Below, in pieces: positions 16,308 to 24,723 of a stretch of 64,000 nt of DNA (within the stretch, counting starts at the first letter, position 1; each line of letters starts with the position of its first letter). Under the pieces are notes generated by a model, which saw only the letters and a list, made by a program, of their open reading frames with translations, did not search any database and was not told the DNA's origin. Both the position numbers and the translations under genes were made by a program. This DNA is from Ferdinandcohnia sp036962685. Its GTDB lineage: Bacteria > Bacillota > Bacilli > Bacillales > Bacillaceae_L. The DNA is taken from the NCBI RefSeq assembly GCF_036962685.1, contig NZ_JBALOP010000042.1:1-64000 (forward strand). Direction: 5' to 3'.

Positions 16308-16747
16308 TTTACATCAATTAATGCGAAACGTTCACAGACAAGAAGCATCTCCTCTGAAAATTCACGGCCAATCTTCTGTAATTCACACGTGAAGAATCTA
16401 ACATGTACATCTTTCCAATACTGATAGGTTCGATCCCCTTCACCTTCTGCAATTGCGAATTCCTCAGGAACCTCGTTCATCGGTTGAATCGTTACTTCAA
16501 CTGTTTTAATGATCGCCACTGGTTCATCTTTGCTATTTAATACAATGCTATAATCATCAACTCTTGGAAGGGGCTCATTTTCAATCTCATAAAAAACGTA
16601 TCCTGAGCAGGTCGCTGTCTTGATCCCATCGATGACTAATTGTGCTAGATAGTCAGGGTCTGCACCAAATTGCCATGCACTAACTGATTCTGGCTTTTCT
16701 TTCCCTCCCCAGAATTCATCCCAATATTGTTGGGCCGCTGTGTTCAT
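16304..16747 (-). CDS. ASCH domain protein
   Basis: A 147-residue ASCH domain of the YqfB/RNA-binding PUA-like superfamily: 'WQFGADPDYLAQLVIDGIKTATCSGY', then 'VDDYSIVLNSKDEPVAIIKT' and 'EGEGDRTYQYWKDVHVRFF'. It may bind nucleic acid or hydrolyse modified nucleosides. AAGGAGG before the ATG. It overlaps the upstream P-loop kinase gene by 32 nt. Confidence 0.88.
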   Translation of the reverse strand: MNTAAQQYWDEFWGGKEKPESVSAWQFGADPDYLAQLVIDGIKTATCSGYVFYEIENEPLPRVDDYSIVLNSKDEPVAIIKTVEVTIQPMNEVPEEFAIAEGEGDRTYQYWKDVHVRFFTCELQKIGREFSEEMLLVCERFALIDVK

Positions 16748-17273
16748 TTTTTGCTACCTCCTTGTTATTCCATTTTAGATTACTAATATAGTCATTAATT
16801 TCTTTTTTTCCTCGAAGACTAATTACTGTTTTGTCCTCTGATAATCGATTAAGCCTTTCACGCATTTTATGTATTCTTGGCTTATAGGTCATCCAAATGA
16901 ATTTGATAAACTTCCAATCTATTTTTTCTGTGCAGCCTAGGTCTGGACGTTTTTTTCCGATGTGTTTAAAATAACGTTTTAGTACTCGGTAGAGGCACAT
17001 GTATCTTGGTAGTTCGAGATAGATGATGGTGTCAGCTTGCTTTGCACGAAGTTCGAAGGTTTTGCTGTAATTTCCGTCGATAATCCAGCTGTCTTTTGTG
17101 AGGATTTCCTCTTGGGCTGTTTTAAATTCCTCATGTGAGGCTTCGACCCAGCCTGGTTTCCAAAAATAGCTGTCTAAGTGGTACACTTCGATTCCAAGTT
17201 TACTTCCAAGTTGTTGGGCGAAAGTTGATTTTCCAACACCTGCTGAAATTCCGATAACCATGATTTTTTTCAT
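16716..17273 (-). CDS. P-loop NTPase, FlaR/adenylate-kinase-like (DNA topology modulation protein family)
   Basis: A Walker A GISAGVGKST near residues 8-17 and 'YHLDSYFWKPGWVE', 'WIIDGNYS' and a basic C-terminal half follow the FlaR-like small kinase pattern. It is probably a nucleoside or metabolite kinase despite the historic name. The ATG at 17273 is chosen because AGGGA precedes it; the longer open frame lacks a ribosome site. Its 3' end overlaps the ASCH gene. Related in pattern to the protein at 37680. Confidence 0.8.
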   Translation of the reverse strand: MKKIMVIGISAGVGKSTFAQQLGSKLGIEVYHLDSYFWKPGWVEASHEEFKTAQEEILTKDSWIIDGNYSKTFELRAKQADTIIYLELPRYMCLYRVLKRYFKHIGKKRPDLGCTEKIDWKFIKFIWMTYKPRIHKMRERLNRLSEDKTVISLRGKKEINDYISNLKWNNKEVAKNEHSGPTILG

Positions 17274-17362
17274 GTCGTCCCTCACTTTTCTGGTATTTTT
17301 GACCCATAAATTCATGTTATAATTTTACTAGTCTACAAGTTTTTAAGAAGGGGTAAGTCAAA

Positions 17363-17953
17363 GTGTATCATTTCATTGCAACTTTATTAAAAGGGATCCT
17401 TACAGCAACAGGTGGAATTAGGGTAATGAACAAAGAGAAACTGCCAAAGGACGGCGCCTATGTTGTTGCCTGTACACACACAGGTTATATCGATATTTTG
17501 TGGTTAGGTGTGTCATTGCTACCACGGCAAATTCATTACATGGCTAAAAAGGAATTATTCACAAACAAACTACTTGGCGGCTTTTTATCAAAGCTAAATG
17601 CATTCCCGGTTGACCGTGATAACCCTGGTCCAAGCGTTTTAAAAATTCCATCTAGATTGCTCTCAAAGGGTGAAGTGGTCGGAATATTTCCAAGTGGAAC
17701 ACGTACGAATGAGCAAACTGCGCTTAAACAGGGTGCAATTACGATTGCGCAGCGAAGCAAGGTTCCTGTTGTTCCAGCTGTGTATATTGGTCCAAATACA
17801 GTTAAAGAATTATTGAAGTTTAAAAAAGCAAAACTTATCTTTGGTGAGCCAATGTTTATTGCATCACCTGATATGGATGCGAAGCAGGCACGCGATTATT
17901 TTACACATGAATTAGAGAGAAAATTAGGGCTGCTTCGTGGTGAGCTAAAATAA
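17363..17953 (+). CDS. 1-acyl-sn-glycerol-3-phosphate acyltransferase (PlsC family)
   Basis: It has the acyltransferase block I H-x4-D (His39-Asp44 in CTHTGYIDILW) and block III FPSGTRT (about 109-115), a variant of FPEGTRS. It acylates lysophosphatidate to phosphatidate at the membrane face. The start is GTG with a weak AAGAAGGGG upstream. Monocistronic, ending in a stem-loop. Confidence 0.9.
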   Translation: MYHFIATLLKGILTATGGIRVMNKEKLPKDGAYVVACTHTGYIDILWLGVSLLPRQIHYMAKKELFTNKLLGGFLSKLNAFPVDRDNPGPSVLKIPSRLLSKGEVVGIFPSGTRTNEQTALKQGAITIAQRSKVPVVPAVYIGPNTVKELLKFKKAKLIFGEPMFIASPDMDAKQARDYFTHELERKLGLLRGELK

Positions 17954-17960
17954 GGTAAGC

Positions 17961-17993
17961 AAACGCTTGGCGACAAAATTTCCAAGCGTTTTA
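17961..17993 (+). terminator. terminator between PlsC and convergent kinase-like gene
   Basis: A 10-bp perfect stem AAACGCTTGG / CCAAGCGTTT, 11-nt loop, followed by TTAT. It could serve both convergent genes. Confidence 0.75.
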
Positions 17994-18551
17994 TAATTGA
18001 AACTTTTCCTTAATCATTCTGGCTACTTCTTCTGCGCTTAGGTTCGTGTTATCTATCCTCAGGTAGTTTTTGAACGTAATTTCACCATCATAAGAATTCA
18101 ATCGATGTTTCGCCATCGTCTCCTTCATATCATTTTCAGACCATTCAATGTCGCGTTTTTTCGGCTTATGTTCAAGTCGATTTGGTGTTTTATTTCTTTC
18201 AAATCTTTCTTCTAAGTCAGCTTCAAGTTCGACATAATAAACGGTCGCCCCTCTTGATTCAAAAAGCTCAGAAAGTCCTTTCACATACTCCCAATCTGAT
18301 TCGAGATTAAACATCCAAACATATGTGAAAATCATACCGTACAAATCACTTTTTGATACTTCTTCAAAGATTTCCTGACGGAACAATTTAACTAGCCGTT
18401 TCCCCTCTTGAGTACTGTAGTCAAAAAAGTGACTTACTAAATCAATTGTCATGTGGTTATGAAAAAGCTTTAAATCTGTGATTTTCGCTAATTCCTGCCC
18501 AACCGTCATTTTACCAACTGCTTGCGGACCAAAAATATGTAGAAATTTCAT
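17991..18551 (-). CDS. P-loop NTPase, small-molecule kinase-like
   Basis: Starts with a beta strand and Walker A variant GPQAVGKMT (about residues 7-15); 'HNHMTIDLVSHFF' and 'VYYVELEADLEERFERN' match the AAA_18/shikimate-kinase-like family of cytosolic kinases. The substrate is unknown. The ATG at 18551, preceded by AAAAGGGGAAAA, is used rather than the longer frame. Confidence 0.8.
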   Translation of the reverse strand: MKFLHIFGPQAVGKMTVGQELAKITDLKLFHNHMTIDLVSHFFDYSTQEGKRLVKLFRQEIFEEVSKSDLYGMIFTYVWMFNLESDWEYVKGLSELFESRGATVYYVELEADLEERFERNKTPNRLEHKPKKRDIEWSENDMKETMAKHRLNSYDGEITFKNYLRIDNTNLSAEEVARMIKEKFQL

Positions 18552-18665
18552 AGGTTTTCCCCTTTTCTTTTTGAATATTCTACCATAACTGTACAAAATA
18601 TCACGGAATATTTTTATTCGTAACCTTTTGACCTTAATTCACGCCAAATAGGATGAGGTGTTGAT

Positions 18666-19022
18666 ATGAAGCGAATTGTTTTTCTTTTTATTTTATTGCT
18701 GGTTGGTTGTGGCACGAGTGGTCAAAATGGCAATGTTGAAGACGGTGCTGAGATGACCGTAACCGGCTATGTTCTTGAGATTGGAGAGCGAATTTTGGTA
18801 AATGAAAAAATTACTGGAGAAGAGTTTGAGACGAAAACTGAACAGGAAATTCATGATGAGTACTATTTAACAAGTATTTTTTTCAGTGTTAGTTCGGTCG
18901 ATCAGTCGGTTGTTTCAAAGCTTCAAGTTGGTCAAAAGGTAAAAATTGTAGTTGATGGTAGCATCGCAGAGTCAGCGCCTGCTCAGGCGAAGGCAACTAA
19001 GATTGAGATTGTAGATGAATGA
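18666..19022 (+). CDS. lipoprotein, DUF3221 (YobA-like)
   Basis: A short lipoprotein: lipobox LVGC (Cys about 15) after a 14-residue signal peptide, then an OB-like domain with 'GYVLEIGERILV' and 'VGQKVKIVVDGSIAESAPAQ', the DUF3221 pattern. Surface exposed; role unknown. AGGATGAGG before the ATG. Confidence 0.8.
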   Translation: MKRIVFLFILLLVGCGTSGQNGNVEDGAEMTVTGYVLEIGERILVNEKITGEEFETKTEQEIHDEYYLTSIFFSVSSVDQSVVSKLQVGQKVKIVVDGSIAESAPAQAKATKIEIVDE

Positions 19023-19024
19023 GA

Positions 19025-19056
19025 GCTACGACTTTTTGTGTCGTAGCATTTTTTTT
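19025..19056 (+). terminator. terminator of the DUF3221 lipoprotein gene
   Basis: GCTACGAC / GTCGTAGC stem, 7-nt loop, then eight T. Confidence 0.9.
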
Positions 19057-19062
19057 GATTAC

Positions 19063-20295
19063 CTAAACTTCAACCGCCTTCTCCTCAACAAAATACCCTT
19101 TTTTCGTTGGCTGGGATACGAGAATAATCACAAACACAGCAACCACCACGCTAATTCCAGATAATGTGACAATCGTGTATCTTAGTGGCAGTAGGTCACC
19201 CATGATTCCAATAAATAATAGGAAAACGACAGACACCACACTTTGAAGCACACTGAAAATACTTGTGACACGCCCCATGATTTCCACAGGTACATTGTTT
19301 TGATAAAAAGTGTTAAAGCCTGTATTGGAAAAGGCAAAAAAGAAGCCTAAAATGATAAAGCCAGTCGCAGCCATCGCAAAAGAAGATGCGAGGGAGTATA
19401 TTAAATAACCTGCCGCTAGCATAAAAAGTCCTGTTCCGATAAGTGCGCGAATTGATAGAAGTCTTGAGATAAAAATGACCAATAAACCTCCTGCGGCATA
19501 GCCAATCCCCGTGATACTCATGAGAAAGCTATACTCCACCTCAGTTAAACCAATCACCCTTTGCGTAAACACTACCTCCTGCGAATCCATCGCCATTGTA
19601 AAAATATCAAATATAATAAAGCTCGAGTATATGGTCATCACAAAGGCTGCCTTTTTGCCAAAGCGGATGACCACTTTCCAATCTTCTAGAAAATTCTTTA
19701 ATTGAAGTTTTTCTGTTGATTCGCTTTGACTACTATCGATATTGGGCAAAAATGCGATCAGGATTGCTGATATGACAAAGGAAATTGCATTGCTATAAAT
19801 GGCTATTTCTAGACTACCAATGATAAAAAGCATGCCCGCGATGGCTGGCCCTGTTATAAAGGCACCAGAAGAGACCAAGCTTCTAATCGAATTAAAGGTC
19901 TTTCGCTGTTCTACTGGAATAAGGGCTGTAATATAGGTAGTTGATGTTGGATTGAAAAAGGATTTTGCTACACTAATGACAAATAACAATGCGTAGATCA
20001 TCCAGATACTTGGAAGTAGTGGGATAATAGCTACTGCAATGGCCCGAACGATATCGGTGATGATCATGATTCTCCGTTTATTCGAGCGATCAATGATGCT
20101 CCCCGACCACCCATTTACAAGGATTGACGTGATGGGTCCAACAACCCAAAGAGCAGCAACTGCCGCTGCCGATCCTGTCATTTTTAAAACTAATAGATTA
20201 ATAGCTATAAGATAAATAAAATCACCTAAAGAGGATAATCCCAGCCCGGCTAAAAGCAATGTAGGGAACTTCCATCTTTCAACTAGCTGCTTCAT
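19063..20295 (-). CDS. MFS transporter, macrolide-efflux-like
   Basis: A 410-residue protein with about twelve transmembrane helices and an intracellular loop motif 'GSIIDRSNKRRIMIITD' between TM2 and TM3, as in the MefA/BSPV-like branch of the major facilitator superfamily. It is probably a drug or metabolite exporter. GAGGGTGG lies before the ATG. No regulator is adjacent. Confidence 0.88.
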   Translation of the reverse strand: MKQLVERWKFPTLLLAGLGLSSLGDFIYLIAINLLVLKMTGSAAAVAALWVVGPITSILVNGWSGSIIDRSNKRRIMIITDIVRAIAVAIIPLLPSIWMIYALLFVISVAKSFFNPTSTTYITALIPVEQRKTFNSIRSLVSSGAFITGPAIAGMLFIIGSLEIAIYSNAISFVISAILIAFLPNIDSSQSESTEKLQLKNFLEDWKVVIRFGKKAAFVMTIYSSFIIFDIFTMAMDSQEVVFTQRVIGLTEVEYSFLMSITGIGYAAGGLLVIFISRLLSIRALIGTGLFMLAAGYLIYSLASSFAMAATGFIILGFFFAFSNTGFNTFYQNNVPVEIMGRVTSIFSVLQSVVSVVFLLFIGIMGDLLPLRYTIVTLSGISVVVAVFVIILVSQPTKKGYFVEEKAVEV

Positions 20296-20431
20296 TTGCC
20301 ACCCTCATTTTCAAAAGATTTCTTCTCTACTGAATATTACATGAAAACACGTTAGAAAAGTAGTCCAAACTTGAATCTAGTACTTGTATCATTTACTATT
20401 GTGGTAATTCGTACATAAGGGAGTGGGAAAC

Positions 20432-20908
20432 ATGGCAAATGTGTATGATTTTAATGTAAAAATGACAAACGGAGAAATGAAGTCACTCAAGGAATATGAG
20501 GGGAAGCCACTTTTAATTGTTAACACCGCAAGCAAATGCGGGTTCACACCGCAATTTAAGGGATTGCAGGGGCTTTATGAAAAATATCAAAAGGATGGCT
20601 TGGTTGTTCTTGGGTTCCCGTGTGCTCAGTTTGGGAATCAGGAATTCGAAGAAATCGAGGAGACGACCTCTTTTTGCGAGACAAATTATGGGGTGACCTT
20701 CCCAATGTTTGCAAAAATTGACGTGAATGGTGAGAATGCAGATCCATTATTTCAATTTTTAAAGGACGAACAAAAAGGGTTATTGTCAAAAGCGATCAAA
20801 TGGAATTTTACAAAGTTTTTAGTGAATCGCAATGGGCAGGTTGTGGAACGCTATGCCCCACAAACCGAGCCTGAAAAAATTGAGGAATACATCGAAAAGG
20901 TGTTATAG
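20432..20908 (+). CDS. glutathione peroxidase family (thiol peroxidase)
   Basis: A 158-residue thioredoxin-fold peroxidase with the peroxidatic Cys36 in NTASKCGFT, the Gln in 'FPCAQFGNQEF' and the Trp/Asn in KWNFTKFL. The catalytic residue is Cys, not selenocysteine. In bacteria these reduce peroxides, usually with thioredoxin. The ATG at 20432 follows AAGGGAG. The 3' end overlaps the convergent glycosylase gene by 6 nt. Confidence 0.92.
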   Translation: MANVYDFNVKMTNGEMKSLKEYEGKPLLIVNTASKCGFTPQFKGLQGLYEKYQKDGLVVLGFPCAQFGNQEFEEIEETTSFCETNYGVTFPMFAKIDVNGENADPLFQFLKDEQKGLLSKAIKWNFTKFLVNRNGQVVERYAPQTEPEKIEEYIEKVL

Positions 20909-21403
20909 ATATGCCCTTATGATTTTCCACTCTTGGAGCTTGCCTTCAAGAGTTTTGTTGTATTTACCAGGAACAGGGCTCGTGGACGGAAGCTTAATGA
21001 CCTCAATCCCTGGAAAGCGTTCTAGCCCGATGTATTTTTGATAGCTTTTATATGATTTTGTTCCATTACAAACGATTAAGCGAAGGCTCGGGTGTTTTTT
21101 TACGAAACTCTCAATTTCGTTTGGCTCTTCGTTTTTAATATGGGAGTCCAAACTTCCTTCCCGATGGCAGCTATATAGCACATCCCAAAGAGCTATTTTT
21201 CGATCCTTTAAAAATGCAAGCTTTTCCGCATAGTCAATTATTTCGTGACTGTCAAATAGCTGGAACATGATTTTCCAAAAATGATTGTGTTTGTTGCCAT
21301 AGTACTCTTGCTTCCTTAGTGATTCCACACTTGGCATCGATCCAAGGATCAGTACTTCCGGGTTCTCGCCAACTACAGGTTCCAGCCCAATAATTCTCTC
21401 CAC
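20903..21403 (-). CDS. DNA-deoxyinosine glycosylase (UDG superfamily)
   Basis: The UDG-superfamily motif 'LILGSMPSVESLRKQEYYGNKHNHFW' resembles TIGR04274-type hypoxanthine glycosylases, with a late 'PSTSPVPGKYN' (motif II, SP-x-P) consistent with removal of deaminated bases. The start is uncertain: GTG at 21403 has AAAGG at 8 nt, while an ATG at 21409 and a TTG at 21430 are in frame but poorly spaced. Confidence 0.85.
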   Translation of the reverse strand: MERIIGLEPVVGENPEVLILGSMPSVESLRKQEYYGNKHNHFWKIMFQLFDSHEIIDYAEKLAFLKDRKIALWDVLYSCHREGSLDSHIKNEEPNEIESFVKKHPSLRLIVCNGTKSYKSYQKYIGLERFPGIEVIKLPSTSPVPGKYNKTLEGKLQEWKIIRAYL

Positions 21404-21442
21404 AAGCATCACCTTTTCTGTTATGATCAAATACGACTTGAC

Positions 21443-21671
21443 GTATTTGCGCCCGATTTTTTTCGAGCTTGCTCGAAAAATTTCCTTTGAAAAATCGTGG
21501 CATCCGCCGGAGGCTTTAGGCCCACACGATGTGGGTCACTCAGACGTTGTCACAGGATGTGACGTTCTTAGTCTGAGTTCCTTAATTTCATCATGGGTTC
21601 GAACTAAAGCTGAATTATTACTCTTATTACGTTCAATCCACAGATATAAGGTGCTCCGTAGAATAAAGTTA
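21443..21671. repeat. mosaic structured element, copy A
   Basis: Between divergent genes. Module order: 'TATTTGCGCCCGATTT' (21443-21461), a TTCGAGC-GCTCGAA hairpin, 'AAATCGTGGCATCCGCCGG' block (to ~21516), a double-hairpin block (21517-21577: GCCCACA...TGTGGG and CAGAC...GTCACA..TGTGAC...GTCTG), then a degenerate tail ending GAATAAAGTTA. The same modules occur in a different order at 31353-31586. Confidence 0.8.
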
Positions 21672-21701
21672 AATCTATCATATCATTCGAGGTAATCTAA
21701 T

Positions 21702-22142
21702 ATGAAACAATCAATCGTTATCAAAGCACCGATTACATATGTATTTGACTGTATTGCAACCGCTAGTTTGCGGGAGAAATGGTTTCCGAACGTGACTTCG
21801 ATTCGTTATTCTAACCCAAAGGGTGATTCGAAAACAGGAGCTTCCTTTCAACTGACGGCCGAGGAAGGAAAAGAACATGTTTCGTTACATGGGAGAAATA
21901 AGGAGATCAGCAGACCCTCGCTCTTCGCGTTCGAACTAGAATCGCAAACCTATATCATGACTTTTTCGTATCGTCTGCAGCAGCAGGGTGACCACACCGT
22001 CGTCGAGCAAGATTATGAAACCAAGTATCATCGTCCAGTTATGAATGTGATTGAAAAGCTTTTTAAAAGCTCAACAAAACAAACTGGTGGGCTTGTTCTA
22101 AAAAGTTTGGCTGATTTTTGTGAAGCCAGCGAATCAATATAA
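21702..22142 (+). CDS. SRPBCC family protein
   Basis: A 146-residue Bet v1/START-like protein beginning 'QSIVIKAPITYVFDCIATASLREKWFPNV', the polyketide-cyclase-like pattern. Ligand unknown. GAGGTAAT lies about 9 nt before the ATG. The upstream region is a structured repeat element, so its promoter may lie inside that. Confidence 0.8.
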   Translation: MKQSIVIKAPITYVFDCIATASLREKWFPNVTSIRYSNPKGDSKTGASFQLTAEEGKEHVSLHGRNKEISRPSLFAFELESQTYIMTFSYRLQQQGDHTVVEQDYETKYHRPVMNVIEKLFKSSTKQTGGLVLKSLADFCEASESI

Positions 22143-22319
22143 CGACCGAGGGCTCTCAGCCATCGTGTTAGCAAGAATAATGTAGATCAATAAATTCGCA
22201 GGCAATAGGATAAAGATGAGTCTCACTGCCAAAGAAGATATTCCTAAATACTCCGCGATACCCCCACAGACACCCAATATCGACTTATCTGTTGACGATT
22301 TTTTTAATTTTTGGTTCAA
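22134..22319 (-). CDS. PspC-domain membrane protein
   Basis: A 61-residue protein matching the PspC domain, 'GVCGGIAEYLGIS', with a single transmembrane segment after it. By family analogy it may take part in membrane-stress sensing. The start is TTG after GAGGGGG. It overlaps the convergent SRPBCC gene by 9 nt at its 3' end. Confidence 0.88.
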   Translation of the reverse strand: MNQKLKKSSTDKSILGVCGGIAEYLGISSLAVRLIFILLPANLLIYIILANTMAESPRSLY

Positions 22320-22388
22320 TCCAATCCCCCTCTTGAAAAAAGGTACTTCTCCTTCTTGAGGAAAAGTACCTACTCACTTTTATCCTCT

Positions 22389-23165
22389 TTATGAGGCTTT
22401 ATCTCTCGGATGATTCTTATTACTAGGTGCAAACCAACCGAATAGTGCAATTCCGACTAATACTGCATAGAAAATGAGTGTCCAACCGGTACTATGAGGA
22501 AAGTGAGGATTTAAGACACCAATATCCTCATGTGCAAGTGTTATAACGGCAAGTTTGACACCGACCCAAGCTACAATCGCATAAGCAGTTGTTTCAAGTG
22601 CAGGACGTTTTTCAAGAAGCTGCACAAACCAGGTTGCTGCAAACTTGATTAGGATCAAACCAGCAATTCCTCCTAGAACCACAACAATAAATTGTCCTCC
22701 ATCCATACCACCAAAATCGCCTAGTGGTGAATCTGGAAGCCCAAGTGCAAGAGCAACTGCAGCTAAAATCGAATCGATCGCAAAAGCGAGGTCAGCTAAT
22801 GCAATTTTTCCCGTTGTCGGCCAGAAACCTTTGCCGGCTGCTTCCTTCTCGTCGTCCTTATGAATATTCTTATTGTCTTTTCCAAACTTTGCTTGGATGA
22901 TATGCTTTAACCCTAGGTAAAGGAGATAGAGAGCACCTATCGCCTGTATTTGCCAAACGTTTGCGATAAATGAAATGGCAAAGAGTGCACCAAACCGGAA
23001 TACAAAGGCCATAATGATTCCGTAATTTATCGCTCGCTTTTTCTGATCTTCTGGTAAATGTCTGGCTATAACTGCTAAAACAAGGGCATTATCAGCTGAT
23101 AACAATCCTTCTAAGCCGATCAAAATCAATAAAGCCCAGGCATATTCTAGCCATATTGTATCCAT
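22389..23165 (-). CDS. TerC family membrane protein, MeeY/YkoY-like
   Basis: An integral membrane protein of about seven helices carrying the TerC motif 'EGLLSADNALVLA' with conserved Asp/Asn, a cytosolic charged loop, and a second 'DLAFAIDSILAAVALAL' motif. In Bacillus, related TerC proteins (MeeF, MeeY) export Mn2+ to metallate exoenzymes; transport of Mn2+ here is inference. The ATG at 23165 has AGGAG 7 nt upstream. No yybP-ykoY manganese riboswitch is visible in the 126-nt gap upstream. Confidence 0.88.
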   Translation of the reverse strand: MDTIWLEYAWALLILIGLEGLLSADNALVLAVIARHLPEDQKKRAINYGIIMAFVFRFGALFAISFIANVWQIQAIGALYLLYLGLKHIIQAKFGKDNKNIHKDDEKEAAGKGFWPTTGKIALADLAFAIDSILAAVALALGLPDSPLGDFGGMDGGQFIVVVLGGIAGLILIKFAATWFVQLLEKRPALETTAYAIVAWVGVKLAVITLAHEDIGVLNPHFPHSTGWTLIFYAVLVGIALFGWFAPSNKNHPRDKAS

Positions 23166-23291
23166 TCGTTTCGCTCCTATCGTGACTAAGAATGTCATTC
23201 AAAATTGTCACTACCATTAGATTTTCCCTTAATAAAAGAGCTATCCTTTCATTTTCAAAAGGATGCAATTACCAGAACCAATAAGATAAAG

Positions 23292-23813
23292 TTAGTAAAT
23301 AATATAGTCTGTGGCATCATTGGCAAAATCCATCACCCAGATAAGTCCCATGAATAAAATCCATATGAGAATGGGAAGGGCTAAACCCATGAATGCTTGG
23401 CTCCATTTGTATTGATTTTTCCTTTTTCGTAAAATGCGGTCTATCATATAAAACAGGAGGGCTGCACTTAAACTAACCCATTTAAGAATGGAACCGAATA
23501 GTAAATGTAAAATTACGGACAAATAAGGTTCCATACCTTTTATACTGTTTCTTGAAATGAATCCTGATAGGAAGTCGCTTATGATGGATGATACCGTTCC
23601 ATAAACGAAGATGACTGGAAAGCAGAACATGAGGTAGATTGGAACAGATGTTGTAAAACCTAACAAATAATCATTTATTGAATTGATTTCACTTCCAAAA
23701 GGACTTGGAACAACTAAGCCAAATAAGACTGCAAACAGAGAACCTGTGATAGAAGCAGTGAGTAGTTTTCTTGGTAATACGTGATTTATTTTTTCGATAA
23801 ATGTCAAATCCAT
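23292..23813 (-). CDS. integral membrane protein, unknown
   Basis: About 173 residues with four or five predicted transmembrane helices and short charged loops. No recognised family. The ATG at 23813 follows a weak AGGG; a TTG one codon upstream is an alternative. It lies 16 nt downstream of the signal-peptide membrane protein at 23830, so the three membrane genes 23292-24602 look like one operon. Confidence 0.65.
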   Translation of the reverse strand: MDLTFIEKINHVLPRKLLTASITGSLFAVLFGLVVPSPFGSEINSINDYLLGFTTSVPIYLMFCFPVIFVYGTVSSIISDFLSGFISRNSIKGMEPYLSVILHLLFGSILKWVSLSAALLFYMIDRILRKRKNQYKWSQAFMGLALPILIWILFMGLIWVMDFANDATDYIIY

Positions 23814-23829
23814 CAACCCTATCCAAAAA

Positions 23830-24270
23830 TTACCTTTGTTTTGAGCGTAACACAGTTACCCAAACGGATACAATAAGAACAATTCCGACAATCACCCAAA
23901 AATTAAAGCTCATAAATATATTTTTAAAACTAAAGAGAGCATCGTGGACATGGACTGCTTTTACATAGTGGTCTTCTTCAGTTTCAACGGCAATTGCTTC
24001 ATTGATTGAAATACCCTCAATTTCATAATAACGAGTACCAATCTCATAGTAGTTTGATGCATTACCGTAATAGTCCCCGCTTTGCTCATCGGGTTTTGTT
24101 TTCACTTTTCCAATCACGTTCCCTAACTCATTTTGTTGGAGTGGCAAATCTTCATTTACTTCATATACTTTCCCATCATGAACGACAAAAGCATAAGCCC
24201 AACTAAGAGCACCGGCAATACTTGAAGTAAACAATAAAAATACGAAAGTTATACAAAGAGTTTTTTTCAT
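23830..24270 (-). CDS. membrane protein with signal-like N-terminus and C-terminal anchor
   Basis: A first hydrophobic segment (about 4-26), an extracytoplasmic stretch with two YYEI repeats, and a C-terminal transmembrane helix ('FWVIVGIVLIVSVWVTVL'). No family recognised. The ATG at 24270 follows GAGGGGAAATGT; the open frame continues upstream over the neighbouring gene and is rejected. Confidence 0.65.
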   Translation of the reverse strand: MKKTLCITFVFLLFTSSIAGALSWAYAFVVHDGKVYEVNEDLPLQQNELGNVIGKVKTKPDEQSGDYYGNASNYYEIGTRYYEIEGISINEAIAVETEEDHYVKAVHVHDALFSFKNIFMSFNFWVIVGIVLIVSVWVTVLRSKQR

Positions 24271-24281
24271 ACATTTCCCCT

Positions 24282-24602
24282 CTAATTTAGATTCCCTAAA
24301 TAGTACAAAACAAAATACATTCCAAAGCATAGAATCGAACCGATTAAAAATGGACTAATTTTTAATGTCATTTTCTCGTGCTGTGGTTTATAGCTCCCCA
24401 AGAGCATATCAAATACAGCTGCTTGACTACTCTTAGCCAAGACATCCCCTGTGGAACTCATTAAAAATGCCAATATGATGAGAATACAAGAGCCGAGGAA
24501 CATCGTATTGACTAGATTTGTATCAAAATAAAGCGAGATACCGTAAAGCGCGCTTAATTCTATAACTAATACTAAAAAAACAAGGATGATATATCTTTTC
24601 AA
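24282..24602 (-). CDS. small integral membrane protein, unknown
   Basis: About 106 residues with three predicted transmembrane helices. A TTG at 24602 lies 8 nt after GGGGAG and is preferred over GTG at 24611, which touches the ribosome site. First gene of the three-gene membrane operon. Confidence 0.6.
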   Translation of the reverse strand: MKRYIILVFLVLVIELSALYGISLYFDTNLVNTMFLGSCILIILAFLMSSTGDVLAKSSQAAVFDMLLGSYKPQHEKMTLKISPFLIGSILCFGMYFVLYYLGNLN

Positions 24603-24683
24603 GAAACTCACTCCCCTTTTATATATATTTACGAATATAATTGGCAGAAGTTTCGGATTTTTATATTTTTTCTCACAAAAAAA

Positions 24684-24710
24684 AGCGCTGACCCTTCATA
24701 GATCAACGCT
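24684..24710 (-). terminator. terminator of the DUF3992-like gene
   Basis: On the minus strand AGCGTTGA / TCAGCGCT stem (one G-T pair) followed by eight T, just past the stop codon. Confidence 0.85.
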
Positions 24711-24723
24711 TACAAGATTTTGA

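Noticed and set aside
22389..23290. yybP-ykoY manganese riboswitch upstream of the TerC gene
   Set aside because: No GGGGAGUAG-type conserved core in the 126-nt gap; only a short hairpin is present.
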